Origin: Lachnospiraceae bacterium
GTDB taxonomy: Bacteria > Bacillota > Clostridia > Lachnospirales > Lachnospiraceae
Reading direction: 5' to 3'
Length of the DNA: 64,000 nt
Assembly (NCBI GenBank): GCA_017634975.1
Contig: JAGBMJ010000141.1
Span: forward strand, 1 to 64,000
The notes beneath the pieces were generated by a model. That model saw nothing but the letters and a program-made list of their open reading frames with translations. It did no database searches and had not been told where the DNA came from. A program made the translations under genes and the position numbers. Shown in pieces: positions 1 through 8,311 of this stretch. Each line of letters begins with the position of its first letter. Position 1 is the stretch's first letter.

Positions 1-1
1 G

Positions 2-340
2 CAATTTGGTGAAAAAGAGACTATTATAGATAAGATTGCCGATTTGAAGGAGCAGCGTCGTGCGAAGCAGCCGCTGGAGTATGCCAGCGCCGGGTCTACC
101 TTCAAACGGCCGGAGGGGGCATTTGCGGGAAAACTGATCTCGGACGCGGGGCTGAAGGGCTGTGCGATCGGGGATGCCTGCGTTTCGGAAAAACATGCGG
201 GTTTTATTGTGAATAAAGGAAATGCCTCTGCCGATGAGATCTACCGGCTGATCCGGGAAGTACAGGATAAGGTGCAGCAGACCTCCGGGTATCTGCTGGA
301 GCCGGAAGTGATCATGCTCGGAGAATTTTATACGCAATAA
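2..340 (+). CDS. murB: UDP-N-acetylenolpyruvoylglucosamine reductase, C-terminal part
   Basis: The 3' end of murB; the gene continues past the left edge, and the open frame runs from base 2. MurB is the cytoplasmic flavoenzyme that reduces enolpyruvyl-UDP-GlcNAc to UDP-MurNAc with NADPH in peptidoglycan precursor synthesis. The visible part has the SAGSTFKRP segment carrying the active-site Ser, then AFAGKLI and VSEKHAGF, and ends with the LEPEV segment carrying the family's catalytic Glu. It ends where full-length family members end, so the C terminus is intact. It sits upstream of rapZ and whiA as in other clostridia, though an acyltransferase gene intervenes. The stop codon lies inside a perfect 18-bp inverted repeat. 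Confidence 0.95.
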   Translation, partial: QFGEKETIIDKIADLKEQRRAKQPLEYASAGSTFKRPEGAFAGKLISDAGLKGCAIGDACVSEKHAGFIVNKGNASADEIYRLIREVQDKVQQTSGYLLEPEVIMLGEFYTQ

Positions 341-367
341 CGGAAATCGTTTCCGTTATTGCGTATA
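329..367. repeat. perfect 18-bp inverted repeat across the murB stop codon
   Basis: Arms at 329–346 and 350–367 are exact reverse complements around a 3-nt TCG loop. The left arm contains the end of the murB frame including TAA. It could form a strong RNA hairpin, but no T-run follows, so it is not a classical intrinsic terminator. It may be a processing or stabilising hairpin, or one end of a small palindromic element. Confidence 0.85.
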
Positions 368-434
368 AGCCTCCGGCAGGATGCGCACTCGCATGCAAGG
401 AGATCAGCCGCTAAAGCGGCACATGCTCGGCGCG

Positions 435-472
435 ACTCATAAACGAAACAGCAAGCTCTTTCGTTTATGAGT
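435..472. repeat. 14-bp perfect inverted repeat upstream of acyltransferase gene
   Basis: Arms at 435–448 and 459–472 are exact complements with a 10-nt loop. A shorter GCCGC/GCGGC hairpin lies between this and the 329–367 repeat. TATAAT at 472–477 directly abuts the right arm and could be a -10 box for the gene starting at 502, though I find no convincing -35. Together 329–472 looks like a structured intergenic element. Confidence 0.7.
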
Positions 473-501
473 ATAATAAAATCGGATCGGAAAGAAGCAG
501 T

Positions 502-1629
502 ATGAATCAGGACGAAGCGGTACAAAATCAGGGGCGGACCATGAAGAAGCCCGTACATAAACGCAGGCGGGAACTATATTTTGACGTTTTATGGATCTTT
601 GCCATTTATTTTATGATCTTTTCCTATTCGGAAGGGGCGAATTCCTATACCATGTGCGAAGTGGCTACGGTGCCTTACTATGTATGCCTGTTGTTTTCGG
701 CGTTTTCCCGTTTTCCGCTCTGGCTGTGTCTGATGATCTCGGGAGCATTGCTTCTGGATAAGGATGAGAGCATCCTGGTGATCTGGAAAAGGCGTATCAG
801 CCGTGTCGCGACCATTCTGCTTCTGGCATCGTTTGCATATTATATGAATGAAGTGCTCTCGGGCAGGGAAGCGTTTGATCTGACGCGTTTTATCCCTGAT
901 CTGTACAGCAGGGATCAGATCCCGCAGTTCTGGTATCTGTATGCGTATCTGGGCTTTCTGATCTGTCTGCCGTTTCTGCGGCCGATGGTCAAGAATATGC
1001 GCAACAATGTATTTCTGTACCTGATCGCCGCCGTATTTGTGCTGTCCTCGATCCTGCCGCTGATCGATGCCAAGATCCTGCTGGAACGCTACAGCCTCAA
1101 TCCGAATATGAAGCTGGAATGGCTGATGGAAGTCATCTTTATCTATCCGGTGATGGGATATTTCTTCCATCACAGACTGGAGCAGGACGTATGTAAAAAG
1201 CTCGCTCCGCTCCTGATCGCGATCGATCTGGTCTGGATGGTCTATTATGTCTATATGCAGGCGATGAGCGGTGTTTCCGCCGGTAACTATGATATGTATC
1301 CTTCCTATCACAGTCCGATCACGATGCTGCACTGCGTAACCCTGTTCATTACAGCGAAGGCGTATTTCAGCAAACGGGAGAAGAGCAAATGCCAGCGCTG
1401 CATCGGCAGCTTCGGCGGCTGTTCTCTGGGGATCTACCTGCTGCATGGATTTTTTATCAACAATCGTATTGCCGCGATCGAGAAACTGCGCCTGATGCTC
1501 GGCGGGGATATCCAGAACGGAAAAGCGCTTTTTGCAGGATTACTGTGGGCATTGATCGTATATCTGATCTGTTTTATCATTACCTGGCTGATCCGCAGGA
1601 TCCCGGCAATGAAGCGTCTGACTTTATAG
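502..1629 (+). CDS. acyltransferase 3 family membrane protein
   Basis: A 375-aa integral membrane protein of the acyltransferase 3 (OafA/WecH-like) type, which transfers O-acyl groups such as acetyl to cell-surface polysaccharides. About ten hydrophobic segments follow a basic N terminus. The early YFDVLWIFAIYF segment and the PLWLCLMISGALLL segment around residues 70–85 are typical of this family. The usual first-helix catalytic His is not obvious. The ATG at 502 has only a GGAAAG-like site; an in-frame ATG at 541 after AGGGGCGG is an alternative giving a 362-aa protein. It is inserted between murB and rapZ, which are usually closer. The target is unknown. Confidence 0.75.
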   Translation: MNQDEAVQNQGRTMKKPVHKRRRELYFDVLWIFAIYFMIFSYSEGANSYTMCEVATVPYYVCLLFSAFSRFPLWLCLMISGALLLDKDESILVIWKRRISRVATILLLASFAYYMNEVLSGREAFDLTRFIPDLYSRDQIPQFWYLYAYLGFLICLPFLRPMVKNMRNNVFLYLIAAVFVLSSILPLIDAKILLERYSLNPNMKLEWLMEVIFIYPVMGYFFHHRLEQDVCKKLAPLLIAIDLVWMVYYVYMQAMSGVSAGNYDMYPSYHSPITMLHCVTLFITAKAYFSKREKSKCQRCIGSFGGCSLGIYLLHGFFINNRIAAIEKLRLMLGGDIQNGKALFAGLLWALIVYLICFIITWLIRRIPAMKRLTL

Positions 1630-1651
1630 TACCCTGATCGGAGGGCTGTAT

Positions 1652-2509
1652 ATGCGTTTTGTGATCGTCACCGGTATGAGCGGTGCGGGAAAACAGACAA
1701 CGATGAAGATGCTGGAGGATATGGGCTTTTATTGTGTAGATAATCTGCCCCTTCCTCTTTTTGATCGTTTTGTGGAACTGGTCGTACGTCCCGGCGGAGA
1801 GATCACCAAAGTGGCTTTGGGGCTGGATGTACGTGCGGATCAGGATTTTGATGAAGCCGAACTGGCCCTGCAGCGGATGCGGGATAAGGGCATCTCTTTT
1901 GAAGTGATCTTTATGGATGCGGACGATGCCGTACTGATCAAGCGCTATAAGGAAACCCGCCGTATACATCCGGTTTCGGGCGGAGGAAGTCTGGAAGAGG
2001 GGATCCACAGGGAGCGCCAGATCCTGCAGAACGTAAAGAAACGGGCGGATTATGTCTTTGATACCTCCAATCTGCTCACACGCGTACTGAAGGAGGAGCT
2101 GGACCGGATCTTCCGGCAGAACCAGGAATACAGCAGCCTGATCGTCCGGGTGGTCTCGTTCGGATTCAAGTACGGGATCCCGATGGATGCCGATCTGGTC
2201 TTTGATGTTCGTTTTCTCCCGAATCCCTATTATATTGACGAATTGAAATATCAGACGGGGAATGATGCCCCGGTACATGATTATGTGATGAGCTTTCCGG
2301 AGGCGGGAGAATTTCTGCAGAAGCTGACGGATATGCTGCAGTTTCTGATCCCGAATTATATCAAAGAGGGCAAACATCAGCTGGTGATCGCCGTGGGATG
2401 TACCGGAGGTAAGCACCGGAGTGTGACACTGGCAAACGAGCTGTACGAAAGCCTGCATAAACAGGGGAATTATGGAATCACGATCACACACAGAGACGAA
2501 AAACTCTAA
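1652..2509 (+). CDS. rapZ: RapZ/YvcJ family nucleotide-binding protein
   Basis: A 285-aa cytoplasmic P-loop protein of the RapZ/YvcJ family. In E. coli RapZ is the RNase E adaptor that controls GlmS synthesis; in Bacillus YvcJ is a GTPase/nucleotide-binding protein of unclear target. The N terminus has the Walker A motif GMSGAGKQT, then CVDNLPLPL. The C-terminal domain carries NPYYIDELK and the conserved GCTGGKHRSVTLANEL segment. Length matches the family. The next gene starts inside its last 38 bases. Context murB–rapZ–whiA–HPr-like matches the Bacillus yvcJ–yvcK–yvcL–crh order except that yvcK is missing here. Confidence 0.95.
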   Translation: MRFVIVTGMSGAGKQTTMKMLEDMGFYCVDNLPLPLFDRFVELVVRPGGEITKVALGLDVRADQDFDEAELALQRMRDKGISFEVIFMDADDAVLIKRYKETRRIHPVSGGGSLEEGIHRERQILQNVKKRADYVFDTSNLLTRVLKEELDRIFRQNQEYSSLIVRVVSFGFKYGIPMDADLVFDVRFLPNPYYIDELKYQTGNDAPVHDYVMSFPEAGEFLQKLTDMLQFLIPNYIKEGKHQLVIAVGCTGGKHRSVTLANELYESLHKQGNYGITITHRDEKL

Positions 2510-4163
2510 TTGGCCGCAGTGGCTGTTCTGGCCGGTTTTATTGGTCTGCCTTTTGCCGACCATTTTTTTTATGTGGCAGGATACCTACCGCAGCGGAGAC
2601 GAGATCATCACGTACGGTATGGCCAATGAGCCGGAACAGGGCTGGATGTTTTCCAAAGGCCGGATCCGTGCGTATCTGGATACGGAGATCTTCGGAGACG
2701 GTGCGGGTGGTGTTCCGGGCAATCTGTTCAGAGCGGCAAAGGATGTGCTGCAGAATAAGAAGCAAGCCGCTTTTTTTCAGATGGAGCGGCCGTCAGAGAC
2801 CGGATGGTATACCGGCGCAGAGATGCAGGACTATCTTGCAATCACCGAAGGGGAATCTTTTCGTCCGGGCGATATCTACCTGAACGGAATGGGGGACGAT
2901 GCCAATTCGTTTCTGTACTATCTGCTGCTGCACCTGATCTCGTCCGTTGCACCTGCGATCTCTGCCGGTAAATGGAGCGGGTTTGTACTGAATCTGCTCT
3001 GTCTGGTGGCAAGCCTGTTTCTGCTGGACGGGATCGCGGCTGTTTTTGTGGAAAAAAGAGGCACCCGCTGGCTGATCCTCTTTCTCTATGGATGTTCCGC
3101 GGCGGCGGTGGGGGTATTTACCAATATCCGTCCGTATGCGCTTACGATCGTGACACAGGAAGCGCTGCTGTTTTTGCACCTGAGGATGCTGACGAGGCTG
3201 GACCGGAACGGTACAGCAGATGCGAAACGCTATATCCTTTGGCTGGTTCCGGTGTATGTGCTGGGGTATATTTCACAGTACACCACAGGGATCTGGGCCG
3301 TATGCCTGGCACTGTATACGATCGTCCGGGCAAAGGGGCATAGTGAATTTCTTCGAAGCTATATGATCACCGGTATCCTCGCGGTGATCCTGGGCATCCT
3401 TGTGGATCCGATGTCCGTGCTGGGATTGCTCTCAAAGCTGAAAGGTACGCAAAGCAGCGGTATGGCAGAGATTTTCGCTGCGATGCTGCAGGCCGGTGTG
3501 GAAGGTGTCTTTGGCACACCGCTCTGGCTGCTCCCGGCGGGGGCGCTGGGCGGGATCGCGCTGTATCGCTATCTCAGTGCGGAAAGCCGGCCGCAGATCC
3601 GGCAGATCACGTATTTCTGCGGGCTTCCGGTTGTTTATGCGCTTCTTTCCACCTTTTTGATGAAGGGACATAAGATCAATATCATACTGCCCTACTTTTT
3701 TATCCTGCTGGGGATGCTGATCGCATATGCTGCAGGTGAGCCGAAGCGGTGGAAGAGGATCCTGCTGGTCGTATGTTTTCTTTTCTGGGCGGGCGGGATG
3801 TTCAGTGATCTGTCTCAGAAGAAAAAAGAGGAACGGAAGGACTATCTGCTGCTGGAGGAGCAGCTGGCACAGCAGGATACGGACCGTATCGTCTTTCTTC
3901 GTGACCATGGCGCCGGCTATGATAAGATCCCGTTACTGGGACAGTATGAGCAGGTTTACCTCTGGACGGCAGACGACGGCTGGGAGGACTATGCGGCGGA
4001 AGTATCGCAGGCACTGGGAGAGGATGGTCTGCTGCTGCTTGATGGCGATCCGGAAGAACTGTGGCGGGAGGCGCAGGCCGCCGGGATCGCGGAAGGGAAG
4101 CAGACGGAAGTGCTGTTTGATAACGGGCAGAGCAGGCTGGTACGGATACAGGCAGTAAAATAG
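2472..4163 (+). CDS. GT-C-like polytopic membrane protein
   Basis: A 563-aa protein with a first membrane segment near residues 15–35, a long acidic external loop, then about nine hydrophobic segments up to about residue 440 and a soluble C-terminal domain of about 120 aa. The acidic SGDE in the first external loop and the overall layout resemble GT39/GT-C glycosyltransferases that use polyprenyl-phosphate sugars. This is a fold-level inference; no family signature was certain. ATG 2472 follows AGGGGAATT and overlaps rapZ by 38 bases, so the two are probably translationally coupled. It interrupts the usual rapZ–whiA neighbourhood. Confidence 0.6.
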   Translation: MESRSHTETKNSNWPQWLFWPVLLVCLLPTIFFMWQDTYRSGDEIITYGMANEPEQGWMFSKGRIRAYLDTEIFGDGAGGVPGNLFRAAKDVLQNKKQAAFFQMERPSETGWYTGAEMQDYLAITEGESFRPGDIYLNGMGDDANSFLYYLLLHLISSVAPAISAGKWSGFVLNLLCLVASLFLLDGIAAVFVEKRGTRWLILFLYGCSAAAVGVFTNIRPYALTIVTQEALLFLHLRMLTRLDRNGTADAKRYILWLVPVYVLGYISQYTTGIWAVCLALYTIVRAKGHSEFLRSYMITGILAVILGILVDPMSVLGLLSKLKGTQSSGMAEIFAAMLQAGVEGVFGTPLWLLPAGALGGIALYRYLSAESRPQIRQITYFCGLPVVYALLSTFLMKGHKINIILPYFFILLGMLIAYAAGEPKRWKRILLVVCFLFWAGGMFSDLSQKKKEERKDYLLLEEQLAQQDTDRIVFLRDHGAGYDKIPLLGQYEQVYLWTADDGWEDYAAEVSQALGEDGLLLLDGDPEELWREAQAAGIAEGKQTEVLFDNGQSRLVRIQAVK

Positions 4164-4188
4164 TAACTCTTTGGGTGTTGATTTATCT

Positions 4189-4212
4189 TGCCCTCCCCTC
4201 GAGGGGAAGGCA
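4189..4212. repeat. family B palindromic repeat, short copy
   Basis: CCCCTCGAGGGG core flanked by GCC and GGC forms a tight hairpin in the gap between the membrane protein and whiA. It is the hairpin part of a repeat seen at seven other places in the window; the GATGAGGTG tail is absent here. Confidence 0.7.
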
Positions 4213-4236
4213 TATTGTATTTTTCAGAGGTAATAC

Positions 4237-5130
4237 ATGTCATTTTCTTCGGAAGTAAAATCGGAACTGGATAAGCAGATCGGAGCATCCCGTCACTGCC
4301 AGATCGCAGAGATGGCGGCCTATGTGGCAAATATTGCTAAAATTCAGGATGGGAAATTGCGGTTTCATAGTGAAAACGATAGACTTTTGAAAAAGGTCTT
4401 TACATTGCTGCAAAAAACATATAGCATTAATTCGGATGAAGAAGGGGAAGGCAGTCAGCTTACGGTCTCGGATGCGGCGCAGGTTGCGTATGTAACGGAG
4501 TCGGTGCATTATGCGGAGATGCAGGGCGGTGCCGTTTCGCCTTTGCTGCTAAAAAACAGCTGCTGCAGACGGGCGTATCTGAGAGGGTGTTTTGCATGCA
4601 TCGGTTCGATGAGTGATCCGGAAAAGAGCTATCATCTGGAGTTCTACTGCAGTGGGGATATGCAGGCCGGGCAGCTGTTGGAAGTGCTGCAGGAATTTGG
4701 TATAATGGCCAGGAGCACGGTACGCAAAGGGCACACGATCGTCTATCTGAAAGAGAGTGAAGCGATCGCGGAATTTCTGAATGTGGCCGGTGCGGTACAG
4801 GCGATGATGGAGCTGGAAAACCTCCGGATCGAAAAAGAGCTGAGAGGAGACGCCAACCGCAGGGTGAACTGTGATACGGCAAATATCCAGAAAACGCTGA
4901 ACGCAGCAGAGCGGCAACTGGAAGACATCCGGTATCTGGAGCGGTATTACGGGCTGCAGAGACTGAATGATCCGTTACGGCAGATGGCAGAGGTAAGGCT
5001 GGAGTACCCGGAAGCGACACTGGCAGAGTTGGGAGAACTGCTGGATCCGCATGTGGGTAAATCCGGTGTGAACCACCGGCTGCGGAAATTGTCGGAGATC
5101 GCGGAAGAACATCGTAACCGGAATTCGTAG
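4237..5130 (+). CDS. whiA: WhiA DNA-binding protein
   Basis: A 297-aa homologue of WhiA, a Gram-positive protein with an N-terminal LAGLIDADG-like domain and a C-terminal helix-turn-helix. In Streptomyces it is a sporulation transcription factor; in Bacillus it affects cell division and chromosome segregation. MSFSSEVKSEL is the typical N terminus. The middle has CCRRAYLRGCF and GDANRRVNCDTAN, and the C terminus has TLAELGELLDPHVGKSGVNHRLRKL, the helix-turn-helix. AGAGG lies 6 nt before the ATG. Followed by the HPr-like gene as in Bacillus whiA–crh. Confidence 0.97.
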   Translation: MSFSSEVKSELDKQIGASRHCQIAEMAAYVANIAKIQDGKLRFHSENDRLLKKVFTLLQKTYSINSDEEGEGSQLTVSDAAQVAYVTESVHYAEMQGGAVSPLLLKNSCCRRAYLRGCFACIGSMSDPEKSYHLEFYCSGDMQAGQLLEVLQEFGIMARSTVRKGHTIVYLKESEAIAEFLNVAGAVQAMMELENLRIEKELRGDANRRVNCDTANIQKTLNAAERQLEDIRYLERYYGLQRLNDPLRQMAEVRLEYPEATLAELGELLDPHVGKSGVNHRLRKLSEIAEEHRNRNS

Positions 5131-5174
5131 GGAACATCAGACGAAGCTTGGGGACAGAGAATGGGAGGAAAACT

Positions 5175-5423
5175 ATGGAAAGAACAGTAGCAGTGGCATT
5201 GAAAGACGGCATTGACGCGGATATCGTATCCGTACTGGTGCAGACCGCATGCAAGTTTGACAGCAGGGTGTATCTGAAAGAAGGTATGCGCCGCGTGAAT
5301 ATGAAGAGTATCATGGGAATGATGAACATGGTGGTACCCAAGGGCAGGGAAGTGACGGTGATTGCGGAAGGGGATGATGAGTCCGCAGCGGTGGAAGCAG
5401 TGGAGAATCTGCTGGCCGGTTGA
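5175..5423 (+). CDS. HPr-like (Crh-type) protein lacking the catalytic His
   Basis: An 82-aa HPr-fold protein. The start is ATG 5175 with GGAGG 8 nt upstream; an in-frame ATG at 5148 has no ribosome site. The regulatory serine region VNMKSIMGMM is intact, as in HPr and Crh. The phosphocarrier loop, normally GLHARP, reads GIDADI: His-15 is Asp and Arg-17 is also Asp. It therefore cannot accept phosphate from enzyme I, and like Bacillus Crh (His to Gln) it probably acts in regulation through the serine site. Position after whiA matches crh. Whether an HPr kinase phosphorylates it cannot be told from this window. Confidence 0.85.
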   Translation: MERTVAVALKDGIDADIVSVLVQTACKFDSRVYLKEGMRRVNMKSIMGMMNMVVPKGREVTVIAEGDDESAAVEAVENLLAG

Positions 5424-5483
5424 ATCGCGCATCCTTCGCCTGCGTGACAGAGATCTCCTCAGGGGGGAAAGCAGAGGATGGAT

Positions 5484-6392
5484 TTACAGACCCTGCGATT
5501 TCAACAGCAGGTAGACACACCACAATAAGAATAAGTGAACGGGGTAGAAAGCGTAGAAGAAATATTTCGGCTGTCTGCCCCGTTTTCCATTGTACAAAGA
5601 GACCGGGATGAGACATCCCAGAGCAAAGAATTCCCGTGGGCTCGAGAGGGTCAGGATCAGACAGCAGAGCGCGGCGGCCGGTACCGGATAGTACCGGAGC
5701 AGCCAGACCGCACAGATCGCCAGAACACCGATAAAGCTGTAATCGGTATACAAAAAAGCAGCAACACAGCAACCCAGCGCGATGAGCAGGGTATACAGAA
5801 TGCAGCGGTAGAGAACGAAGGTAAACGGAGCCATCTCTTTTCCGGCACCCGTCCGGAAGAGGGCAAGCTCGTGTTCAAAGCTCTCCATTGCCAGGATCAC
5901 GGCGGCTCCGATGAAAAGTGTAAAAAACACGTTCTGGGAGTGCCAGAGAAACGGTCTGTGGGTAAAAGCCAGGTCAAAAGGGATCTCCGAGAGCAGCGCG
6001 AAGATACCCAGGCGCAGCAGGTACTTTTTCCTGCTTTTGGTGTGCTGCAACCCTTCGATCAGCAGGAAGATATAGATGGGGAAAGCGATACGGCCGATAT
6101 CCCGATGGATATTGTAAATATCCCAAAGGGTTCCTTTTCTGCTGCCATGCAATAAGAAAGACAGCGTCGACGCACCGATATGATCGATCAGCATGGTGAT
6201 CAGCGCGATCCACTTCAAAACGGATGCCGGAAACGGATTGGTCGGTTTTACGGAAAATGCCCCATAAAAGGGAGGATGCCAGGCAAATCTTTGGAGATTC
6301 ACCTGGCATAAATTATGAAAAAGTTTTTCTGATAATGTCTTATTCGGTTCTTCGGACTTTTTATTATCTCTGTCCTTCGATGATATTATCAT
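5484..6392 (-). CDS. TraX family membrane protein
   Basis: A 302-aa membrane protein of the TraX family, named after the F-plasmid pilin acetylase but widespread as chromosomal proteins of unknown acyltransferase role. After about 55 residues without hydrophobic character comes LKWIALITMLIDHIGA, the family's first helix with the conserved DHIG, then DIGRIAFPIYIFLLIEG and LRLGIFALLSEIPFDLAF. Six to eight membrane segments follow. The true start may be internal, since the charged N-terminal stretch is unusual for the family. It converges with the HPr-like gene, whose stop is about 60 bases from its own. Confidence 0.8.
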   Translation of the reverse strand: MIISSKDRDNKKSEEPNKTLSEKLFHNLCQVNLQRFAWHPPFYGAFSVKPTNPFPASVLKWIALITMLIDHIGASTLSFLLHGSRKGTLWDIYNIHRDIGRIAFPIYIFLLIEGLQHTKSRKKYLLRLGIFALLSEIPFDLAFTHRPFLWHSQNVFFTLFIGAAVILAMESFEHELALFRTGAGKEMAPFTFVLYRCILYTLLIALGCCVAAFLYTDYSFIGVLAICAVWLLRYYPVPAAALCCLILTLSSPREFFALGCLIPVSLYNGKRGRQPKYFFYAFYPVHLFLLWCVYLLLKSQGL

Positions 6393-6469
6393 AATCTAAA
6401 AAAATGGATGAATGATGTGTATATGATTAACTTAAACAAAACAAATTATGAACGGAATATGAACGGAAC

Positions 6470-6991
6470 TCACGCCTTTTCCGGCTCCGGATATTCCACG
6501 CCGAAAGTCTCCACGGTCATTGTTTTGATCTTCTGTTCCTTCTTCGGACGGTCGCTGTAATCCGTCTCGGTCTCGGCGATCGCATTTACCACTTCCATCC
6601 CCTCGGTTACCTTACCGAATGCAGCATATTCCCCATCCAGGTGCGGAGAGGTCTTGTGCATGATGAAAAACTGGCTGCCCGCAGAGTTCGGCATCATGGA
6701 TCTTGCCATGGAAAGTACGCCGGGGGTGTGCTTTAAGTCATTCGCGAAACCGTTGTGGGAAAACTCACCCTTGATGTGGTAGCCCGGGCCGCCCATACCG
6801 CTGCCTTCCGGGTCACCGCCCTGGAGCATAAAGCCCTTGATCACACGGTGGAAGATCAGGCCGTCATAAAAGCCCTTTTTGATCAGACTGATAAAGTTAT
6901 TGACCGTATTCGGTGCGATCTCGGGATAGAGTTCTGCCTTCATCACGCTGCCGTCGGTCATAGTGATCGTTACGATCGGATTCTGTGCCAT
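6470..6991 (-). CDS. cyclophilin-type peptidyl-prolyl cis-trans isomerase
   Basis: A 173-aa cytoplasmic cyclophilin without signal peptide. FHRVIKGFMLQGGDP, containing the catalytic Arg, is followed by GSQFFIMH and LDGEYAAFGKV, all hallmark cyclophilin motifs. The start chosen is MAQNP at 6991, preceded by AAAAGGAGAA; a longer frame starting at 7036 has no ribosome site. A C-terminal tail EYPEPEKA extends past the fold. It has its own promoter (7035–7063) that overlaps that of the divergent glycosyltransferase gene. Confidence 0.95.
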   Translation of the reverse strand: MAQNPIVTITMTDGSVMKAELYPEIAPNTVNNFISLIKKGFYDGLIFHRVIKGFMLQGGDPEGSGMGGPGYHIKGEFSHNGFANDLKHTPGVLSMARSMMPNSAGSQFFIMHKTSPHLDGEYAAFGKVTEGMEVVNAIAETETDYSDRPKKEQKIKTMTVETFGVEYPEPEKA

Positions 6992-7034
6992 AAGATATTC
7001 TCCTTTTTTCGGGTATTGTATAGACAATGCAATC

Positions 7035-7063
7035 ATTGTAGCGGATTTTCTGCTTTATTTCAA
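7035..7063 (-). promoter_or_regulatory. sigma-A promoter for the cyclophilin gene
   Basis: Read on the minus strand, TTGAAA (7058–7063) and TACAAT (7035–7040) are separated by exactly 17 nt. The expected transcript start near 7028 gives a leader of about 37 nt before ATG 6991. Confidence 0.7.
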
Positions 7064-7073
7064 CAGAAAAATG

Positions 7074-7082
7074 TGGTATAGT
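7074..7082 (+). promoter_or_regulatory. extended -10 promoter placing the start at the ATG
   Basis: TGG followed by TATAGT (7077–7082) is an extended -10 element. The -35 position (7054–7059) is poor and overlaps the opposing promoter. The predicted transcript start, 6–7 nt downstream, falls on ATG 7089, so the mRNA may be leaderless; no Shine-Dalgarno sequence is present. Confidence 0.5.
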
Positions 7083-7088
7083 GATACT

Positions 7089-8294
7089 ATGAAAAAACAG
7101 ACAATTTTGATCGTTCATAACAGATATCTGATCCCCGGCGGGGAAGATGTGGTGGCGGAGAATGAAGCTGCGCTGCTGAAGAGTCACGGGCATAAGGTGC
7201 TGAGCTATATCCGGGATAACAAGGAGATCACGGAATACGGCAAAGGAAAGAAGCTGCTTTTGTCCGTAACGATGTTATTTTCGTGGAAGACCTATTTTGA
7301 CATACGGCGGATCATCCGGGAGGAGGGTGTGGATGTGGTGCATGTGCACAACACCCTGCATCTTGTGAGTCCGTCGGTTTTTTATGCTGCAGTGGCGGAA
7401 GGGGTGCCGGTGGTACAGACCATGCACAATTTCCGTATGCTCTGTCCGGCGGGAACGTTTTTCCGCCGGGGGAAGATCTGCGAAAACTGCGCAAGACAGG
7501 GGCTTGAGTGCGCGGTAAAGAACAGCTGTTATCGGAACAGTTTTCTGCAGACGCTGGCCGTTACGGGGATGACACAGTTCCACCGGATGACCGGGATCTG
7601 GAAAAAAGTACATTTTATCGCATTGACGGAGTTTAACAAAGAGAAACTCCTGATGCTCAACCGCGGGTGCAAACGGATCGATCCGGAAAAGGTGTATGTG
7701 AAGCCGAATTTCACAAAGGAGCCGGATGAAAAGGGGGAGATCACTTCATCCGAACTGGCTGTTTCCGGCAAACCGTATTATGTTGTGATCGGACGCATCG
7801 AGCGCCTGAAGGGCAGCGCAATGATCGCCAAAGCGTTTGCAAGGACCAGGAAACGTGTGATCTTTATCGGATCCGGTGAGCAGGAGGGGACACTGTGCTG
7901 TTACATCAGCCGCAACCATCTGCAGCGGATCGAGCTGGCAGGACAGCTCTCCCATGACGAGGCGATGCGCATCCTGTCCGGGGCACAGGCGCTGGTGACA
8001 GCCTCCCAGTGGTACGAGACCTTTGGCATGGGTGTGATCGAAGCCTATGCGAGAAAGGTTCCGGTGATCGCTCTGGACCAGGGCAATATCGGCAATCTGG
8101 TGATCGATGGCGTGACCGGCAAGAAATTTAAGAATAACGTAGACTCCCTGAACCGTGCGATTGCGGCATTTGAGAAGCTGGATCGGAAGCAGCTCGGAGA
8201 GAATGCCTATAAAGAGTATCTGGAGAAGTATTCGGCGGAAGGAAACTACCGCATACTGAAGGAAATCTATGACCGGATGACCGGGGAAAACTGA
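7089..8294 (+). CDS. GT4 family glycosyltransferase
   Basis: A 401-aa GT-B fold glycosyltransferase, presumably adding a sugar from a nucleotide sugar to a lipid-linked glycan. The N terminus has LIVHNRYLIPGGEDVVAENE, where the GGxE-type loop is typical of GT4. A Cys-rich segment CENCARQGLECAVKNSC near residues 135–150 is found in a subset of these enzymes. The C-terminal domain has VIGRIERLKG and the nucleotide-binding WYETFGMGVIEAYA motif. The start ATG 7089 is preferred over upstream in-frame codons because homology begins there, although it lacks a ribosome site. First gene of the long polysaccharide cluster. Confidence 0.9.
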   Translation: MKKQTILIVHNRYLIPGGEDVVAENEAALLKSHGHKVLSYIRDNKEITEYGKGKKLLLSVTMLFSWKTYFDIRRIIREEGVDVVHVHNTLHLVSPSVFYAAVAEGVPVVQTMHNFRMLCPAGTFFRRGKICENCARQGLECAVKNSCYRNSFLQTLAVTGMTQFHRMTGIWKKVHFIALTEFNKEKLLMLNRGCKRIDPEKVYVKPNFTKEPDEKGEITSSELAVSGKPYYVVIGRIERLKGSAMIAKAFARTRKRVIFIGSGEQEGTLCCYISRNHLQRIELAGQLSHDEAMRILSGAQALVTASQWYETFGMGVIEAYARKVPVIALDQGNIGNLVIDGVTGKKFKNNVDSLNRAIAAFEKLDRKQLGENAYKEYLEKYSAEGNYRILKEIYDRMTGEN

Positions 8295-8311
8295 CGGGAG
8301 AGACGGCCACA

